From: Monosporascus cannonballus | Lineage: Eukaryota > Ascomycota > Sordariomycetes > Xylariales | DNA length: 64,000 nucleotides | Reading direction: 5' to 3' | Assembly: GCA_004154925.1 (NCBI GenBank) | Contig: QJNS01000068.1 | Location: 186,001-250,000 of the forward strand | Shown here: one piece after another, positions 1 through 12,100 of the stretch | How positions within the stretch are numbered: position 1 is the first letter of the stretch | Layout: every line of letters starts with the position of its first letter | Program-made: the position numbers and the translations under genes | The notes under the pieces: model-generated | The model's input: the letters and a program-made list of their open reading frames with translations, nothing else | What the model was told of the DNA's origin: nothing | Databases searched by the model: none

Positions 1-258
1 AATAAATTAATTAACGAAAACCTTATTATAAAAAGCTGTTACATATTTTCAAATACAATTAAAATTAAAGATATTACGAAAATCTTTATATAGATAAACA
101 CTGCCTTATATATAGTTTTCTAATTAAGTAGTTAATTATAAAGATATCATAAATACTAAAATATTATTATTATAATTTTTTAAAAATATTAAATATTAAT
201 AAATAACATTTGGAAAATTTTAAGGCATTAAAAGAGCATATTGGCTAACCAAATGTGC
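1..258 (+). mobile_element. Left part of old '+' Gypsy relic Z
   Basis: Very AT-rich sequence with no open frame. It is the left flank of element B; because B has a matching 5-bp target duplication at 259-263 and 13,806-13,810, this stretch and the sequence from 13,806 onward were once contiguous. The right part aligns by eye with the gag-pol of element 1 in '+' orientation, so this is probably gag-region sequence of the same relic. No motif is visible in this piece alone. Confidence 0.4.
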
Positions 259-263
259 TTTAG

Positions 264-316
264 TGTGACGGCTGTGCGGTTTAACCAATTATTAAACTTA
301 AGTCGTACGAGTTTAT
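264..316 (-). repeat. 3' LTR of element B, outer piece
   Basis: Starts TGTGACGGCTGTGCGG, matching the conserved LTR terminus TGTGACGGCTAGGCGG elsewhere in the window, and breaks at TTTAT, where element 1 inserted. It continues at 7,217. Confidence 0.85.
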
Positions 317-713
317 TGTTATGACCTAACGGTCTTGGCTTCCTTACGGACGGTCGGGCCCACGAAGAAGATAAGCCCCGACTACCGCCAAGAAGTTACG
401 TAACCGGCTTCAAGATCTTAAGGCGCTAAGCACCTTAAGCCCCTTGAGCCGGCAAAGGAGTTCAAAGGGCTTAACGGGCTTAAGGGTTTAAGCCGCTTAA
501 GCACCTTAAACCAAAATAAGGATATATACGCTTATTATTTCTATAATCTAAATAATACCAGTTTGCAATAAAGATTCGTTACTGAAGGTACTTTTAATAT
601 TACAAAACGTAATACAATTACTGTATTTATTATTTAGATTTTTACGATATTTCTATTAATATAAATCTGTATAATTAAAATTTAATAATTAGTTAAACCT
701 TAAATTCGTTATA
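317..713 (+). repeat. 5' LTR of element 1
   Basis: 397 bp, the same length as the 3' copy. The U3 part (about 400-530) carries AAGCC/CTTAA repeats. The last half matches the shared R-U5 block of every LTR of this family. The terminus is CGTTATA where the 3' copy keeps CGTCACA, a C-to-T difference. Confidence 0.92.
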
Positions 714-770
714 TATTGCAAACTTTTATTTCGTAATATTGTTAAATTTTAAATAATATCGATTAATATT

Positions 771-1001
771 ATGTTTACTAGCAAACAGCCCGAACAGCCC
801 ATTTACCAGATTCCCGATTACCTGGACATTAAAATGGAATCCGAGGAGGAAAAGAAGAAACTTCGCCTTTTTCGCGAAAAAGTTCTTCGACGACTGGATG
901 CCATAAACCAACGTATTTTTCAGCTTAAAAGAGATAATAATAATTTGACGACGTTTTTTAAACCACTTATAAAAAGCTTAAAAAAAAACTCCCGAAATTA
1001 G
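771..1001 (+). pseudogene. Gag N-terminus of element 1
   Basis: A 76-codon open piece beginning MFTSKQPEQP, 58 nt downstream of the 5' LTR, where gag should begin. A charged segment at residues 20-55 looks like a coiled coil. The same start (MFTSKQPEQP) occurs on the '-' strand at 54,237 in element G, directly inside that element's 5' LTR, so the start is conserved between copies. Gag-like sequence continues with stops to about 2,120. A conserved block before the protease reads RMPYIVDNENIPITKKK at about 2,067-2,117 and is matched in elements D and G. The protein would form the virus-like particle. The frame is a remnant. Confidence 0.75.
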
Positions 1002-2879
1002 GAAGATTTTTCGAATAAGTCAAGTTATTTAATTAAATTCTACCAAAAAACTAAAAAAAGTTCTTAAACCTTTTAAGCCAGAACTTTTTAACGGAACCTT
1101 AATTAAGTTCTAATTGTTTTTAACTTAGTGCCGAATATACTTTAAGTACTTTTTTATTTAATTTGTTACGTTTATTATACAAGTTGAATTTGTAATCGGA
1201 AGACTTACTAGAAATACGGTTATTTAGTTCGAATCCGTTATAAGAAAATACGTTACCGTATTAATTAAAAAAACGAAACTTAAAAATAATGCGAATTTAA
1301 AACAATTACAAACAATTTAAATAAATATTAATAAAGGTTTTCGAAATAATAAACGAAAAAACGAAAGGCGAAATACAAATTTAATAATTATGCCAGAAAA
1401 AATCAATATCCAATTACGGCAGTACTTTAGTTCAATTAGCCGCTAAGCTAAATTAAGGACAAAAAGCATTAATAACTAAGTTTTTCGACAGCTTGAAAAA
1501 AAATATAAAAAAAACTTTTTAAACTTAATCGGCCAAATTATTTATCGGATTATATCGTTATGATAATTAAGATTAATGATCGACAATACGCATAACGTAT
1601 TAAAAGTACCCAAGGGAAAAATAATAGCAAGCCCTAATATATAGCTAATACTAGCGCTTTTCGACGCAATAACATTTTTTACGATATAAAACCAAGACCT
1701 ATGGAATTAAAAGTTATTCGTAAAAAGGACTGGAGTTAAACTAAGTATTATAATTGAAACAAAATATGATATAAGATATCGTAATATAAAGCATTTAATA
1801 AACCCCGTTAAAATAATTGAAAACCAGTACTTAAAGGATAATCCAAAAAAAATTAAAACGACAAAGGCAAATTTGTTAACATAATTTAGCCTAAATATAA
1901 ACCAGGTCCCCCATGGCAAAAGGTTTAACGAAAAATGCAAAAAGCTAGAAAATTGGCTTAATAAATATCGCCAATATAATAAAAGGTATTATAAGAATAA
2001 TTTCGCAAATATTAAGATTGAAGGGAAAAGGTTTATCCCGGAATCCTTAATCGATACGGCAAAACGCATGCCATATATTGTCGATAACGAAAATATCCCG
2101 ATTACAAAAAAAAAATAAAATATTTACGCGCGAATTACCCGCATGTATTATAAAGGATTCGATTTTTCAAATCGTACCGAAAATAATAAGGACGATAAGT
2201 AATGGTATCGATAATTTCGAACCATAGTTTTAAAAGATGTCCAATAACTGGCCGAAATAAAAAGCGAGCTCGAAAAAAAGTAATATCCGTAGAAAAACCC
2301 CGTTTATTATTATGGATAATATAATTATCAAACGAAAAAAAAATTAATTTAAAGTATAATAAAAAGATATTGCTAGAAAATTATTACGAATTTTTATTTC
2401 TAATTAGCATTTATTATTAATTCCCAGAAAAAAAGTTATTAAGGAAAAAATACGTTAATTAAGAGGAGATATTTAGAATAATAATTAAGATAACATATAA
2501 TGAAATATAATCGCAAAGGTAAAAAATAGTTTATTCGATAAAAAAAGGAATTATAAGGAAATTAAAAATAATTAATACCAATCGAAAAAACAGTACGCCG
2601 GCAGTAACGACAGATATAATAGCTTAACGCGTTAAACGAAAAAAGATAAATAAGGCTTAATAAATTCGCATAGGAATAAAAAAGTATTATATATAAAAAG
2701 CCGCAAAATAACGAAACTTAAAGGAATTAAAAGGAACTTTCGAAAAAGGTTTTAAACGAGACGATAAAAAAAGTTAATAACTTTATTACTTTAGATATAC
2801 GAATTAAAACATATTAATATACTGTAATAATAAATTACGGAGCTTTAGGCGGAAATTATATTTTACCGAATATGGTTAA

Positions 2880-5800
2880 TAAGTTCAAACTGTTATAAAA
2901 ATATAAGTTAAAACCTTATACAGTAACGAATGCCAAAAATTAAGAATTCGCTTATGATAACGGAAAATTATATGCGAAATTAATTACTTCGAAATTTTTG
3001 TCCAAGGACGATACCAAACGGTTAGTTTCGATATCGTTTTATTTAAAAATTACGATATAATCTTAGGATTACCATAAATACGTTAATACGGAATTTTGAT
3101 TAATAACGGGATTAGCCAAGTAAGGTTCGCCGTATATCCTATTAACAGATAAAAAGAAATTAAGATCTTAATATTCGATCGATAATAACAATAAATACAA
3201 ATATAAGAATACGATAAAAACCTTATTACTTATAAAAATAAAACATAAAAAAAACAGATATTAAAAGAATACAATATATCGTTATTATTATTAAAGTAAA
3301 ATTAAAATAATTCAATAAAGATTTAAAACAATTCAATAAGAATATAAAATAGTTTAATAACGATTTAAAATAATAAAAATAATAACTTCGAAAATTGGAA
3401 AATTTAATTAATATGTTATTATACTATTCTAAATATAAATAAATTATTAAACAAAAGATTCGATATAATATTATTAAAATATAGCGTATAAGATTACGAA
3501 ATAATCTTTAAAAAAAGATCTTTAACGACGTTTTACCTTATTTATAATTTTAATAGAAAGGAATGTTGTATTTTCAAAAAATACTTAAAAAATCAGCTAT
3601 AAAAAATGAATTCGATTTTCGAAATCATTAATAAACTATTTAATATTCTTTACGCAAAAAAAACGAAAAATTATAACTTATAATTATTTATTGATAATTA
3701 AACGATATTACTATTAAGGATCGAATATTATTACCTTTAATTACGGAAATAAAAAAATACTTTTACGGAATTAAATAATTTATATTACTCAATTTTAAAA
3801 ATAAATATTCCTTTATTAAGATTAAAAAAAAACATAAGAATAAAAAAATTTTAAAACGAAATATAAATTATCTAAATATTTGGTTATATTAATGGAATTT
3901 ATAAATGTATTAATGGACTTTTAACGAATAATAAATTATATATTTCGAAAATACCGCGATATATTCGTTATTTGTTATTTTAACGATATATCTTTTCAAA
4001 AACGGAAAAAATATATGTAAAATACATTTATAAGGTTTTTTACGTTTCATAAAATGTAAAGTTATTTATTAATATTAAAAAAGTTACTTTTATTACTATT
4101 AAATAAAATATTTGGAATATATTATTATCCTAGAATATATTAAAATAAACTTTAAGAAAATCGTTGAAATTATAAAATAATAAACGCTAATAATAATTAA
4201 GAAAATATATGTATTTTTTAAATTCGTTATTTATTATACGAACTTTATTTGTTATTTTAATAAAATAATTATATTTTTAATAGATTTTAGGAAAAAAATT
4301 AAAATAAATATTAAATATGGAAAAAGTGTTTTAAGATATTAAAAATACGATTACTAGCAAACTAATATTAATTAAGTGCGATTTTAACCGCCTTATTAAA
4401 TTAAAAACCGATATTTCGGATTATGCGTTAAATGTAACAATTAAATAATAAAATAATTAAGGTAAATTATACCTTATAATATTTTTTCTTATAAGCTGAA
4501 AAAAGCTAAATTTAATTACAGTATTTTAAATAAGGAATTTCTACTTATTATTATGGCATTTTGCGAATTTAAGGACTTTTTAAAAGAAAATTTATTTCAG
4601 ATTAAAGTTTATACGAATTATCAAAACTTTACCCGATTTATTACGATTAAAAGATTTCTAAAACGATAATTAAAATATACGGAAAAATTGGGGAATTTTA
4701 ATTTTGTAATTATTTTTGGGACAAATCCAAAAAATAACAAAATAAAGATTTTAAGCAGGCGACCTAATTTGGAAAAGAAATTAATTAAAATTAATTATAT
4801 TATTTTCGATATTATTATAAAAGGAAATTTACCCTCATAATAAATTACGACAATTTGGATAATACCTTTCGATATATACTAGAAGATTTAGCAATATAAC
4901 GATAATTTCTTAAAACATCTAAAAACGGATAAGATATAAATTCTAAAAAAATATTAAAATGATTTAGTACCAAAAATAGACGAATATTAGTTATACGGAT
5001 ATCTAAGAATTCATAAAACCTTAAAAAGGTTTTAACCTATATATTTTTTTCTTAAAATAAAATTAACGATATAAAAAATTATACGGTAATACGATATTTG
5101 TACTAAAGCAAAAACTTAATGCTATAAGTTATACGGAAAATGATAGCTATGATTAATTGTAAAATAATTATAGTATTTAAGTATATTTAACTGTATTATT
5201 AAACTTTATATATAAGAAAATCCAGTTACAGAAATATATTACGATAATATATTCGTAATTATTAATTAATTTATGAAATCTTCTTATTTTTTATTATATT
5301 ACGAAAATATAGACGCCGAACAAAGAGCATATATTTTTTTTTCATCATATGTGTAGCATATATGGATTATTAATAGAAATTATCTTAAATAAAAAATCGA
5401 TATTTATATTTGAGTTTTGGCAAGGTCTTATATTATAAATTGGCCTAAATTATAAGGTATTTAACGTATTTAAACCTTAAACTAATAAATAAATAAAATA
5501 AACGAATTAAATCTTAGAAATTTATTTACGATATTATATTAATTATAAACAAAATAACTGGGTTAAAAATTACTAATTACATAATTAACTTATAATACCA
5601 GTTATTACGAAAATATCAAAATAATATTGGGGAACGTTAATTTTGGTTTTACGCCAGAAATTTATAGAAAAATACGTGATAACGATATACTTATTATTAA
5701 AGCAATTTTTATATCAGAATAATTACGATAATTATAACAAAAAATAAAAATAAAACTAAAATTCGGACGTAATTAAATAAGTAAATACTATAATTAAAAA

Positions 5801-6260
5801 AAGTTAAAAGGATTAACTTCCGAAAAAGGGAAAATGGTTTTTTTTCGTTCCAAAAAATATTTAAATAAAACGATTTAATAAAGAATTCGATTTTAAAAAT
5901 ATCGGTTTATACAAAATTATTAAGGAAACTTTAAAAAATAATTCTTAATTAGAATCTTTGCTAAAAAGTAAACTTTATTTAATTTTTTACGTTTTTTTAT
6001 TCAAATTAATAATGGATATAATCAAAGTATATACGGTATAAAATAATACGGGAATAAAAAACGCATAAACATATGAAATAAAAAATTTTTTCGACATACA
6101 AAAACAAAACGGACTTATCTAGTACTTAATAAAATGGAAAAAATACCCGGATTTCGAAAATACCTAGGAATTTGCTAAATATTTTATTAATGCTTAATAT
6201 CTATTAAAGAACTTTTATTAATAACGACGGGCACGTCCCAGTTAACAGTTAATTAATTAG
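2880..6260 (+). pseudogene. Pol of element 1 (PR-RT-RH-IN-chromodomain), RIP-inactivated
   Basis: Reading through stops and small frameshifts gives: protease end YDIILGLP (from 3,051); RT active site as CYFNDIS (about 3,970, D-to-N); RNase H with LKTDISDYAL (about 4,405), FFSYKLKKAKFNYSILNKE (about 4,490-4,545) and ILSRRP (about 4,750); integrase C-terminal half with IFEFWQGLIL (about 5,400) and a degenerate HPQTNGQTER block (about 5,456-5,515); and chromodomain YLIKWKKYPDFENT (about 6,123-6,165). The order PR-RT-RH-IN is that of Ty3/Gypsy, and the chromodomain marks a chromovirus, in which it steers integration toward modified chromatin. Most internal stops lie where Gln or Trp is expected. 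Confidence 0.85.
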
Positions 6261-6800
6261 TAACCAGCGTATCGGGCCAGTTGGCCGCGGCCTATGCTAA
6301 TATAATAACCGAGATAGCGGCCTTTAATTATTTTGATTTTTTTTCAAAACGCTTAAATTTTTTTATAATCTCCGCACTCTTAATACCTCGACGAAGCATT
6401 TCGATATTAAGACAACGGAATAATCGCTTTTATGTTTGCAAACGATTTAATTTGTTAGCAGCTGTTCGCAACGTTCGCAAACCTGTTTTTTTTTTACGTT
6501 TTAAACGATCTTTTTTATTCAGAAATTTTTGATGTTCAATTTTGGAAAAACCGAAAACATTATAAGGACCGCCATAATAAATATAACGCGCATATTTTAA
6601 GGAATCCGGAGTAACTTTGTATACGGCACTTTCTTTTTTATAACGGGAACAAAAAGGTATTTTAAAAGAATAAAAATATTTATATATTTACGAAAACGAG
6701 ATTTTTTTTACAAGATTTAACATAACGAAAGTACCGAAAAAAAGATTACGTACCAAAAATAATAAACGAATAATTTGATCTTTAAAGACAAAGATATTGG
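6187..6800 (-). pseudogene. Antisense Zn2Cys6-like ORF of element 1
   Basis: On the '-' strand, between pol and the 3' LTR. Codons at 6,651 down to 6,562 give C-x2-Y-x6-Y-x8-Y-x2-Y-x6-Y, where each Tyr replaces a Cys expected from sister copies, by G-to-A on the coding strand. A basic, leucine-containing stretch follows (KDRLKRKKKTGLRTLRTAA), likely a coiled coil, and the C-terminus LTVNWDVPVVINK ends at a stop at 6,187. The spacing fits fungal Gal4-type Zn(II)2Cys6 domains. The 3' end overlaps the chromodomain end of pol tail-to-tail. The start is uncertain. In this copy only the first Cys survives. Confidence 0.7.
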
Positions 6801-6814
6801 AAAGGGGGAAATTA

Positions 6815-7211
6815 TGTTATAACCTAATAATTTTGGTTTTCTTACGGAGAGTCGGGCCTACGAAAAAGATAAACTCCGACTACTGCCAAAAAGTTACGTA
6901 ACCGGCTTAAAGGTTTTAAGGCGCCAAGCACCTTAAGCCCTTTAAGTCGGCAAAGAAGCTTAAAGGGCTTAATGGGCTTAAGGGTTTAAGCCGTTTAAGC
7001 ATTTTAAGCCAGAATAAAGATATATACGCTTATTATTTCCATAATCTAGATAGCACCAGTTTGCAATAACGATTCGTTACTTAAGGCACCCTTGGTATTA
7101 CGAGACATGATACGATTACTGTATCTATTGCTCAGATTCCCACGATACTCCTGCCAACATAAACACGTACGACAAAGGTTTAATAGTTGGTTAAACCCCA
7201 AGCTCGTCACA
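6815..7211 (+). repeat. 3' LTR of element 1
   Basis: 397 bp, TGTTATAACC to CGTCACA. The U3 cassette of AAGCC/CTTAA repeats at about 6,895-7,010 matches the 5' LTR. It is followed immediately by the TTTAT target duplication. Confidence 0.93.
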
Positions 7212-7543
7212 TTTATGTTAGCAGGAATATCGTGGGAATCTGAGTAATAGATATGGTAACTTATTTCGTTTCGTAATGCTAAGAGTATTTTGAGTAACGA
7301 TATTTTATTGCAAGCTGATGTTATTTATATTATAAAAATAACCAACGTATATATAGTTTTAATTATTTCATTCATTACAATTAATTATGTTCCTTATAGT
7401 AATTAAAACTTGCCGGAATTTTAATTGTTTTTTGGTAATTATTAACATATTATTGATTTCTTATTACGTAATTTACGAAATAGACCGTATTATCTTCATC
7501 GTTACGGCCGTTTTTGTAGGCCTAAGCTTATCAGATTATAATA
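7212..7543 (-). repeat. 3' LTR of element B, inner piece
   Basis: Continues the LTR broken at 316 (TTTATGTTAGCAGGAATATC) and ends GATTATAATA before internal sequence starting CGATTTTTT. The U3 block holds GGTAATTA-type repeats also seen in B's 5' LTR. Confidence 0.88.
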
Positions 7544-7639
7544 CGATTTTTTTTCTTAATGCCTTTTTCAAGATTTCGTAAATCAATGTTTTTATATATA
7601 TTATTTTTTAATATATTGTTCGTTATTTCTAACGCGCGT

Positions 7640-8252
7640 TATAGATTTCCTATTTTTACCGTTCGTCGTATTAACTTAATAAAACCTTTTAACGAATTCG
7701 AATTTAAAATTGTGTTTTGTTTTTAATATTTTTGTAAAAAAGCTTAAAATTCGACAGGAAAGAAAATATTTCGCGATATAAGAAATATATAATTTGTAGT
7801 CGTTTTTGAAATAGTCCCGGCATCCTATTATATTTAGTTTGAAATATTTATTGCGAACATTAACGCCTTAAACAGAAAGAAATTTTAGCAGAAAAACGTT
7901 TACAAAAATTTTAAAGTCGTTAATTCCAGATTTAATGCTATCGCTGAAAGGAAATAAATAAGGGTTTAACGTGATTTGTCCGTTTACGTAAACAAAAATC
8001 CTTAGCTCGTTCGAAAAGCGTTATAATAGTATAACGTAATTTTTAATCTCGAGATTAGTTAAAAGAATAAGAACGAAAAACAAAGCAAGCTGCCGCCGAA
8101 GCCGCCGTAACCGCATTAACGCAAACTGCCATCGTATTGGATTTATCCAGTTTTAGTTATTTGACTAACCTTTTTTCGACATTAACTACAATACCTTTTT
8201 TAACGATTTCGTTATTATTAATAAAAGCTTTTTAAGAAATGCTAGGCGTTAA
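7640..8252 (+). pseudogene. Antisense Zn2Cys6-like ORF of element B
   Basis: Lies between B's 3' LTR and its pol, on the strand opposite pol. Upstream of the Cys cluster it reads RRINLIKPFNEFEFKI, matching IEAFNEFSYEVIP of element H. The Cys cluster is partly visible (one Cys, then RIP-derived Tyr) and needs a frameshift near 7,760 to continue as SRYKKYI. It ends with INKSFLRNARR and a stop at 8,250-8,252, matching the C-terminus of the other copies. The overlapping open stretch at 8,239-8,451 is only the complement of the pol chromodomain. Confidence 0.55.
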
Positions 8253-8259
8253 TAAGATT

Positions 8260-11200
8260 TTTAGCGGGTTTTTAAATTTTCTCGGAATCCGAGTACTTTT
8301 TTCATTCTACCAGGTATTAAATAAGGCCGTTTTTCTTATTATGTCTAACATTTCTTTTATTTTATATACTATATTATCTGTTATTTTCACAATATTTTAT
8401 ACCGTATATATCTTAATTATATCCGTTATTGAATTCAATAAAAAGAAATAAAAAATTAAATAGGATTTAACATTTAGTTACTGTTTTAATTAATAAGTAT
8501 TTTCTAAGTTTTTAAATAATTTTATATAATTCAATATACTTAAAATCGAGTTTCTTTTTAGGTTTTTTCATTTGAATATTTTTTGGTGACAAAATAAATG
8601 ATATTCTTTTCGAAAGTTAATATTTTAACAATTTTTCGTTATAGTATATATTTATTTGATTTTGTACGAATTTTCATTCCGTTTTGAATTTCTAGTATAA
8701 TTGTTTTAATTATTCCGATTCAAAAATTACTGTAATATAAATAGGTTTATCGTATGTATTTCTGTAGGTATTTGTTATAAGCTCAAATTTATATATATTA
8801 AAGTTATTTTCATATTTTCGCAATAATTAATATTATAAGCCACCTCAGTAGTAAATAAGCCTTTTATCTGATTATTTTATGCATAATCAATATAATATTA
8901 AAAGTGTAGTTTTATTATTTATTTTAACCGTTTAATTTGTTTCTCCGTTTACTGTTTAAATTTGTTAAATAACTTATAATTTAAGCTTATTTAAAATATA
9001 AAGCTTTGAAAAAAGTTTGAAACGGACATTATGTCTTTATTTAAAATAGTCTTATATAATAAGCTATATATGTTCAAAATATTTTTAAAATGATATATGT
9101 TATATATTATATCTTAACATCTTTATAGTAATGGAAAAAATATAAAAGTTTCATAAATTAATTAACAATGACGAAAATACTATCGTAATACATTTCTATT
9201 GCTGGAATTTCGAATAAAAAGCATTAAATGATAAAATATCTAATAATCGAATTCTATAATTTTTTTAAAACCGAGAATAATTATAATTTTCTATAAGACT
9301 TATATCGTTGCCCTTTAATGTTGTTAGAAAGGTTATATTATCGTTATACTTTTTAAACTTTTATTTTTACTTTAAAAAAGCAATAAATATATTAAAATTA
9401 TGTTAAGGTTTCGTAAACCTCTCGATATCCTTATAATTAATATTTAGATATTTGGCGTGCAAGGTTTATTCGATATATTTTTTTAAAAGTGTGTAATATC
9501 TTTATTTCTGCCGTTTTTTTAATACACTATTATTATATTTTTTGATTTTTTCATATGTATCATGTAATATAACCCGTATAGTTATAATCTAACGCAGATA
9601 TATTTATTTTTTAAAGTAATTTTAAAAATCGTATAATTACCTTTAATTAATCCTTTAAGATCTGGTTATTTATTTAAAATATCGATTTTCTCGTTTTTTT
9701 AAGCCTGTCGTGTAAATAAAAACGAAATTAAAGTTTACCATTGTGTTTTTGAATTTTATAATTATTATCTTATACATTTCTTAGTTGTAATAAAACGGGT
9801 AAAATTTTCATAATCCGTATAAACTTTAACCTAATAGAAATCTTTTTAAGAAAATATCTAAACTTTAGAAATACTATAACTATGGCCATAAATTCCTTAT
9901 TTGGGATACTGTAATTACATTTGAGTCTTTGTAGTTTATATAAGAAAAATACGATAAAATATCATTTACTTCAATTATTTCGTTATTTGATTACCGCGTT
10001 TAATACCTAATGCGAAATATTAGTTTGTAGCTTGACAAGGCGTACTAAATCATATATAATTAATATTGGCTTAATAATCATTATATTTTTAACGTTCTAG
10101 ATCTCTATTATTACTAATAGTGTTTATATTAATTTTTTTTCTTAATAAAATTAAATAAGTCTATAGTAATTTTTACAAAATCTTCGAATAAACGTTTTAT
10201 AATAATTAATGAATCGCAGAAATATTTGTATTTTTTAACCGTAATTAACATTCTCTATTCTCTAATTATAACGAACCTTTTTAAAGTTTAACTTGATATA
10301 TTTTAAAATACAAATATATTCTAGATATTTCTTTTTTTATGTTTTAAATTAACTATTTTCTGAGTTAACTAATAATTTCGCGATTGATAAAGTTCAAAAA
10401 CCTGAAAAAAGTATTTTATATATATCTTTTCCGTTTTTGAAAAAGCAAACATATCGGTAAAATAACAAAGAACAAATCTATCGAGAAACTTTCGTAATGT
10501 ATAATTGATTATTCGTTAAAAGGTTACCGAAAGGCTCGTAAGTTTTATTAATATAACTAAATGCTTTAACAATCCGTATTTCTTTTTGAAAACTATTTTT
10601 TATTTATAGTCTTTTTTAATTTTAATAAATATATATTTATATTTAAAATTCAATGCTATAAATTATCGAGTTTTAAACAGTCGGTTTTTTATTTTCGTAA
10701 ATGAACATAATCATTCTCGATCTTTAACCGTCATATAATTTAATCATCGGCAGTTAATTATAAGTGGCAATTTCTTTTATATTTCTTAAGTACGAAAAGT
10801 ATAGTGTATTTTGCTAGTAATTTCAAAAGTCGAATTTAGTTTTTACAGCCAATTTGTCAACTATTCTTTAAAAACGTGTAATTCGTTTTTATTAAGGTTA
10901 TAAAAATCTTAAAATTTCGTCGATAAGCTTTTTTTAAAAAGTTATTTCGTAATACTATTCGTTATATTTTAGTAATTTCCTATCAAAAGCTTTTTTAAAA
11001 GGTTACATATATTTAAAATATTATAATAAAAGATTAATTTCGGTTTAATAATAATAATATTATGCTGTATTTTTTAATACTTATCTCTTCATATTTTGTC
11101 TTTGTGAACAATAAAATATTTATTGTATTTTTATGTTTATATTACTTCTTATCATATATTAAATATTAAAATTTTAAATCTTTTTTTATTTGTTTACAAA

Positions 11201-12100
11201 ATATAAAATAAGTTCTACTTAATAAGTCTTTTATTAATTAAAATTCCATATTAATGTATCTATAATAATTTTAAGATTTTATAACGATTCTTAAACAAAA
11301 CAATATCGAAATAAATTATGCAATATCGGTTTTTAATAAGAATTTAAAATAAATAGTTTTGCGTTTAGTTCTTTAGTTATTATAAGCGACATCCTAATTT
11401 TTAGCATTTATTGTTATATAACGTTTTAACTTATACTTTTATAATAATTTAAACGTATTAACCATAATTAGTATAATATGAATTCCGCTTAAAGCTCGGT
11501 AATTTATAATTACAATATACTAATATATTTTTGTTCGTATATTTAGGATAATAAGATTATTAACGGCTTTTATCGTCGCGTTTAAAGTCTTTTTAAAAAA
11601 TTACTTTTAATTTCTTAGGGTTCGTTATTCTGCAGCTTTTTTATAGATGACTTATTTCTTTTTCTTCTTTTTAAATTTATCGAATTTTATTTATACTTTT
11701 TTGTATAACGCGTTAAATCTTTATATTTATTGCTTCTGCCCGCGTATTATGCTTTCGAACTATATTAATTCTTTTTAATTTTGTTATAATCTTTTTATAT
11801 TAAATAAATTCTTTTTTGTATAGCGTATATCGTTTTATTGATCTTTCCAAAATTTATCGTTATTTTAATCAAGTATTTATATTAATTATTTAATTTTCTT
11901 TCCTAAAATTTAATTTTCTTTTAAAGTTTATAATAAATGCTAATTAAAAATAAATATTTATAATGTTTTAACAATATTTCTTTTTAGTATGCTAAAGCGA
12001 ATCTTTACCAATTTAACAATTATATTAATTACAAAAGTCAAAATGTTATTTTTATGAACATTAGGTTTATGTTATAAGCTAAAAATTCGAAAATATCGAT
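8260..12100 (-). pseudogene. Pol of element B, heavily decayed
   Basis: Complement of the chromodomain at about 8,239-8,450, then integrase, RNase H, RT and protease upstream to about 12.1 kb. Position-by-position similarity to the '-' pol of elements G and E was followed by eye (for example near 8,500-8,760, 9,780-9,900 and 10,430-10,560). No reading frame longer than about 60 codons remains, and residual C/G are mainly in CpG. Confidence 0.6.

Larger units (their letters stand above)
317..7211 (+). mobile_element. Full-length Gypsy chromovirus, element 1
   Basis: A 6,895-bp '+' LTR retrotransposon bounded by two 397-bp LTRs (317-713 and 6,815-7,211), both starting TGTTAT and ending as CGTCACA or its RIP derivative CGTTATA. 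Perfect 5-bp target duplications, TTTAT, lie at 312-316 and 7,212-7,216. Domain order read through the stops is gag (from 771), protease (about 3,051-3,120), reverse transcriptase with YFND for YxDD (about 3,970-3,990), RNase H (about 4,390-4,760), integrase (about 4,850-6,000) and chromodomain (about 6,060-6,220). An antisense ORF at 6,187 to about 6,800 follows. It is dead by RIP. It is a chromovirus because a chromodomain follows the integrase. Confidence 0.93.

Noticed and set aside
8239..8451. Open frame VNKIFSGFLNFLGIRVLF, repeated at 48,848 and 63,247
   Set aside because: It is the complement of the pol chromodomain (the reverse strand reads YLIKWKK-PDF), so it is a shadow, not a second gene.
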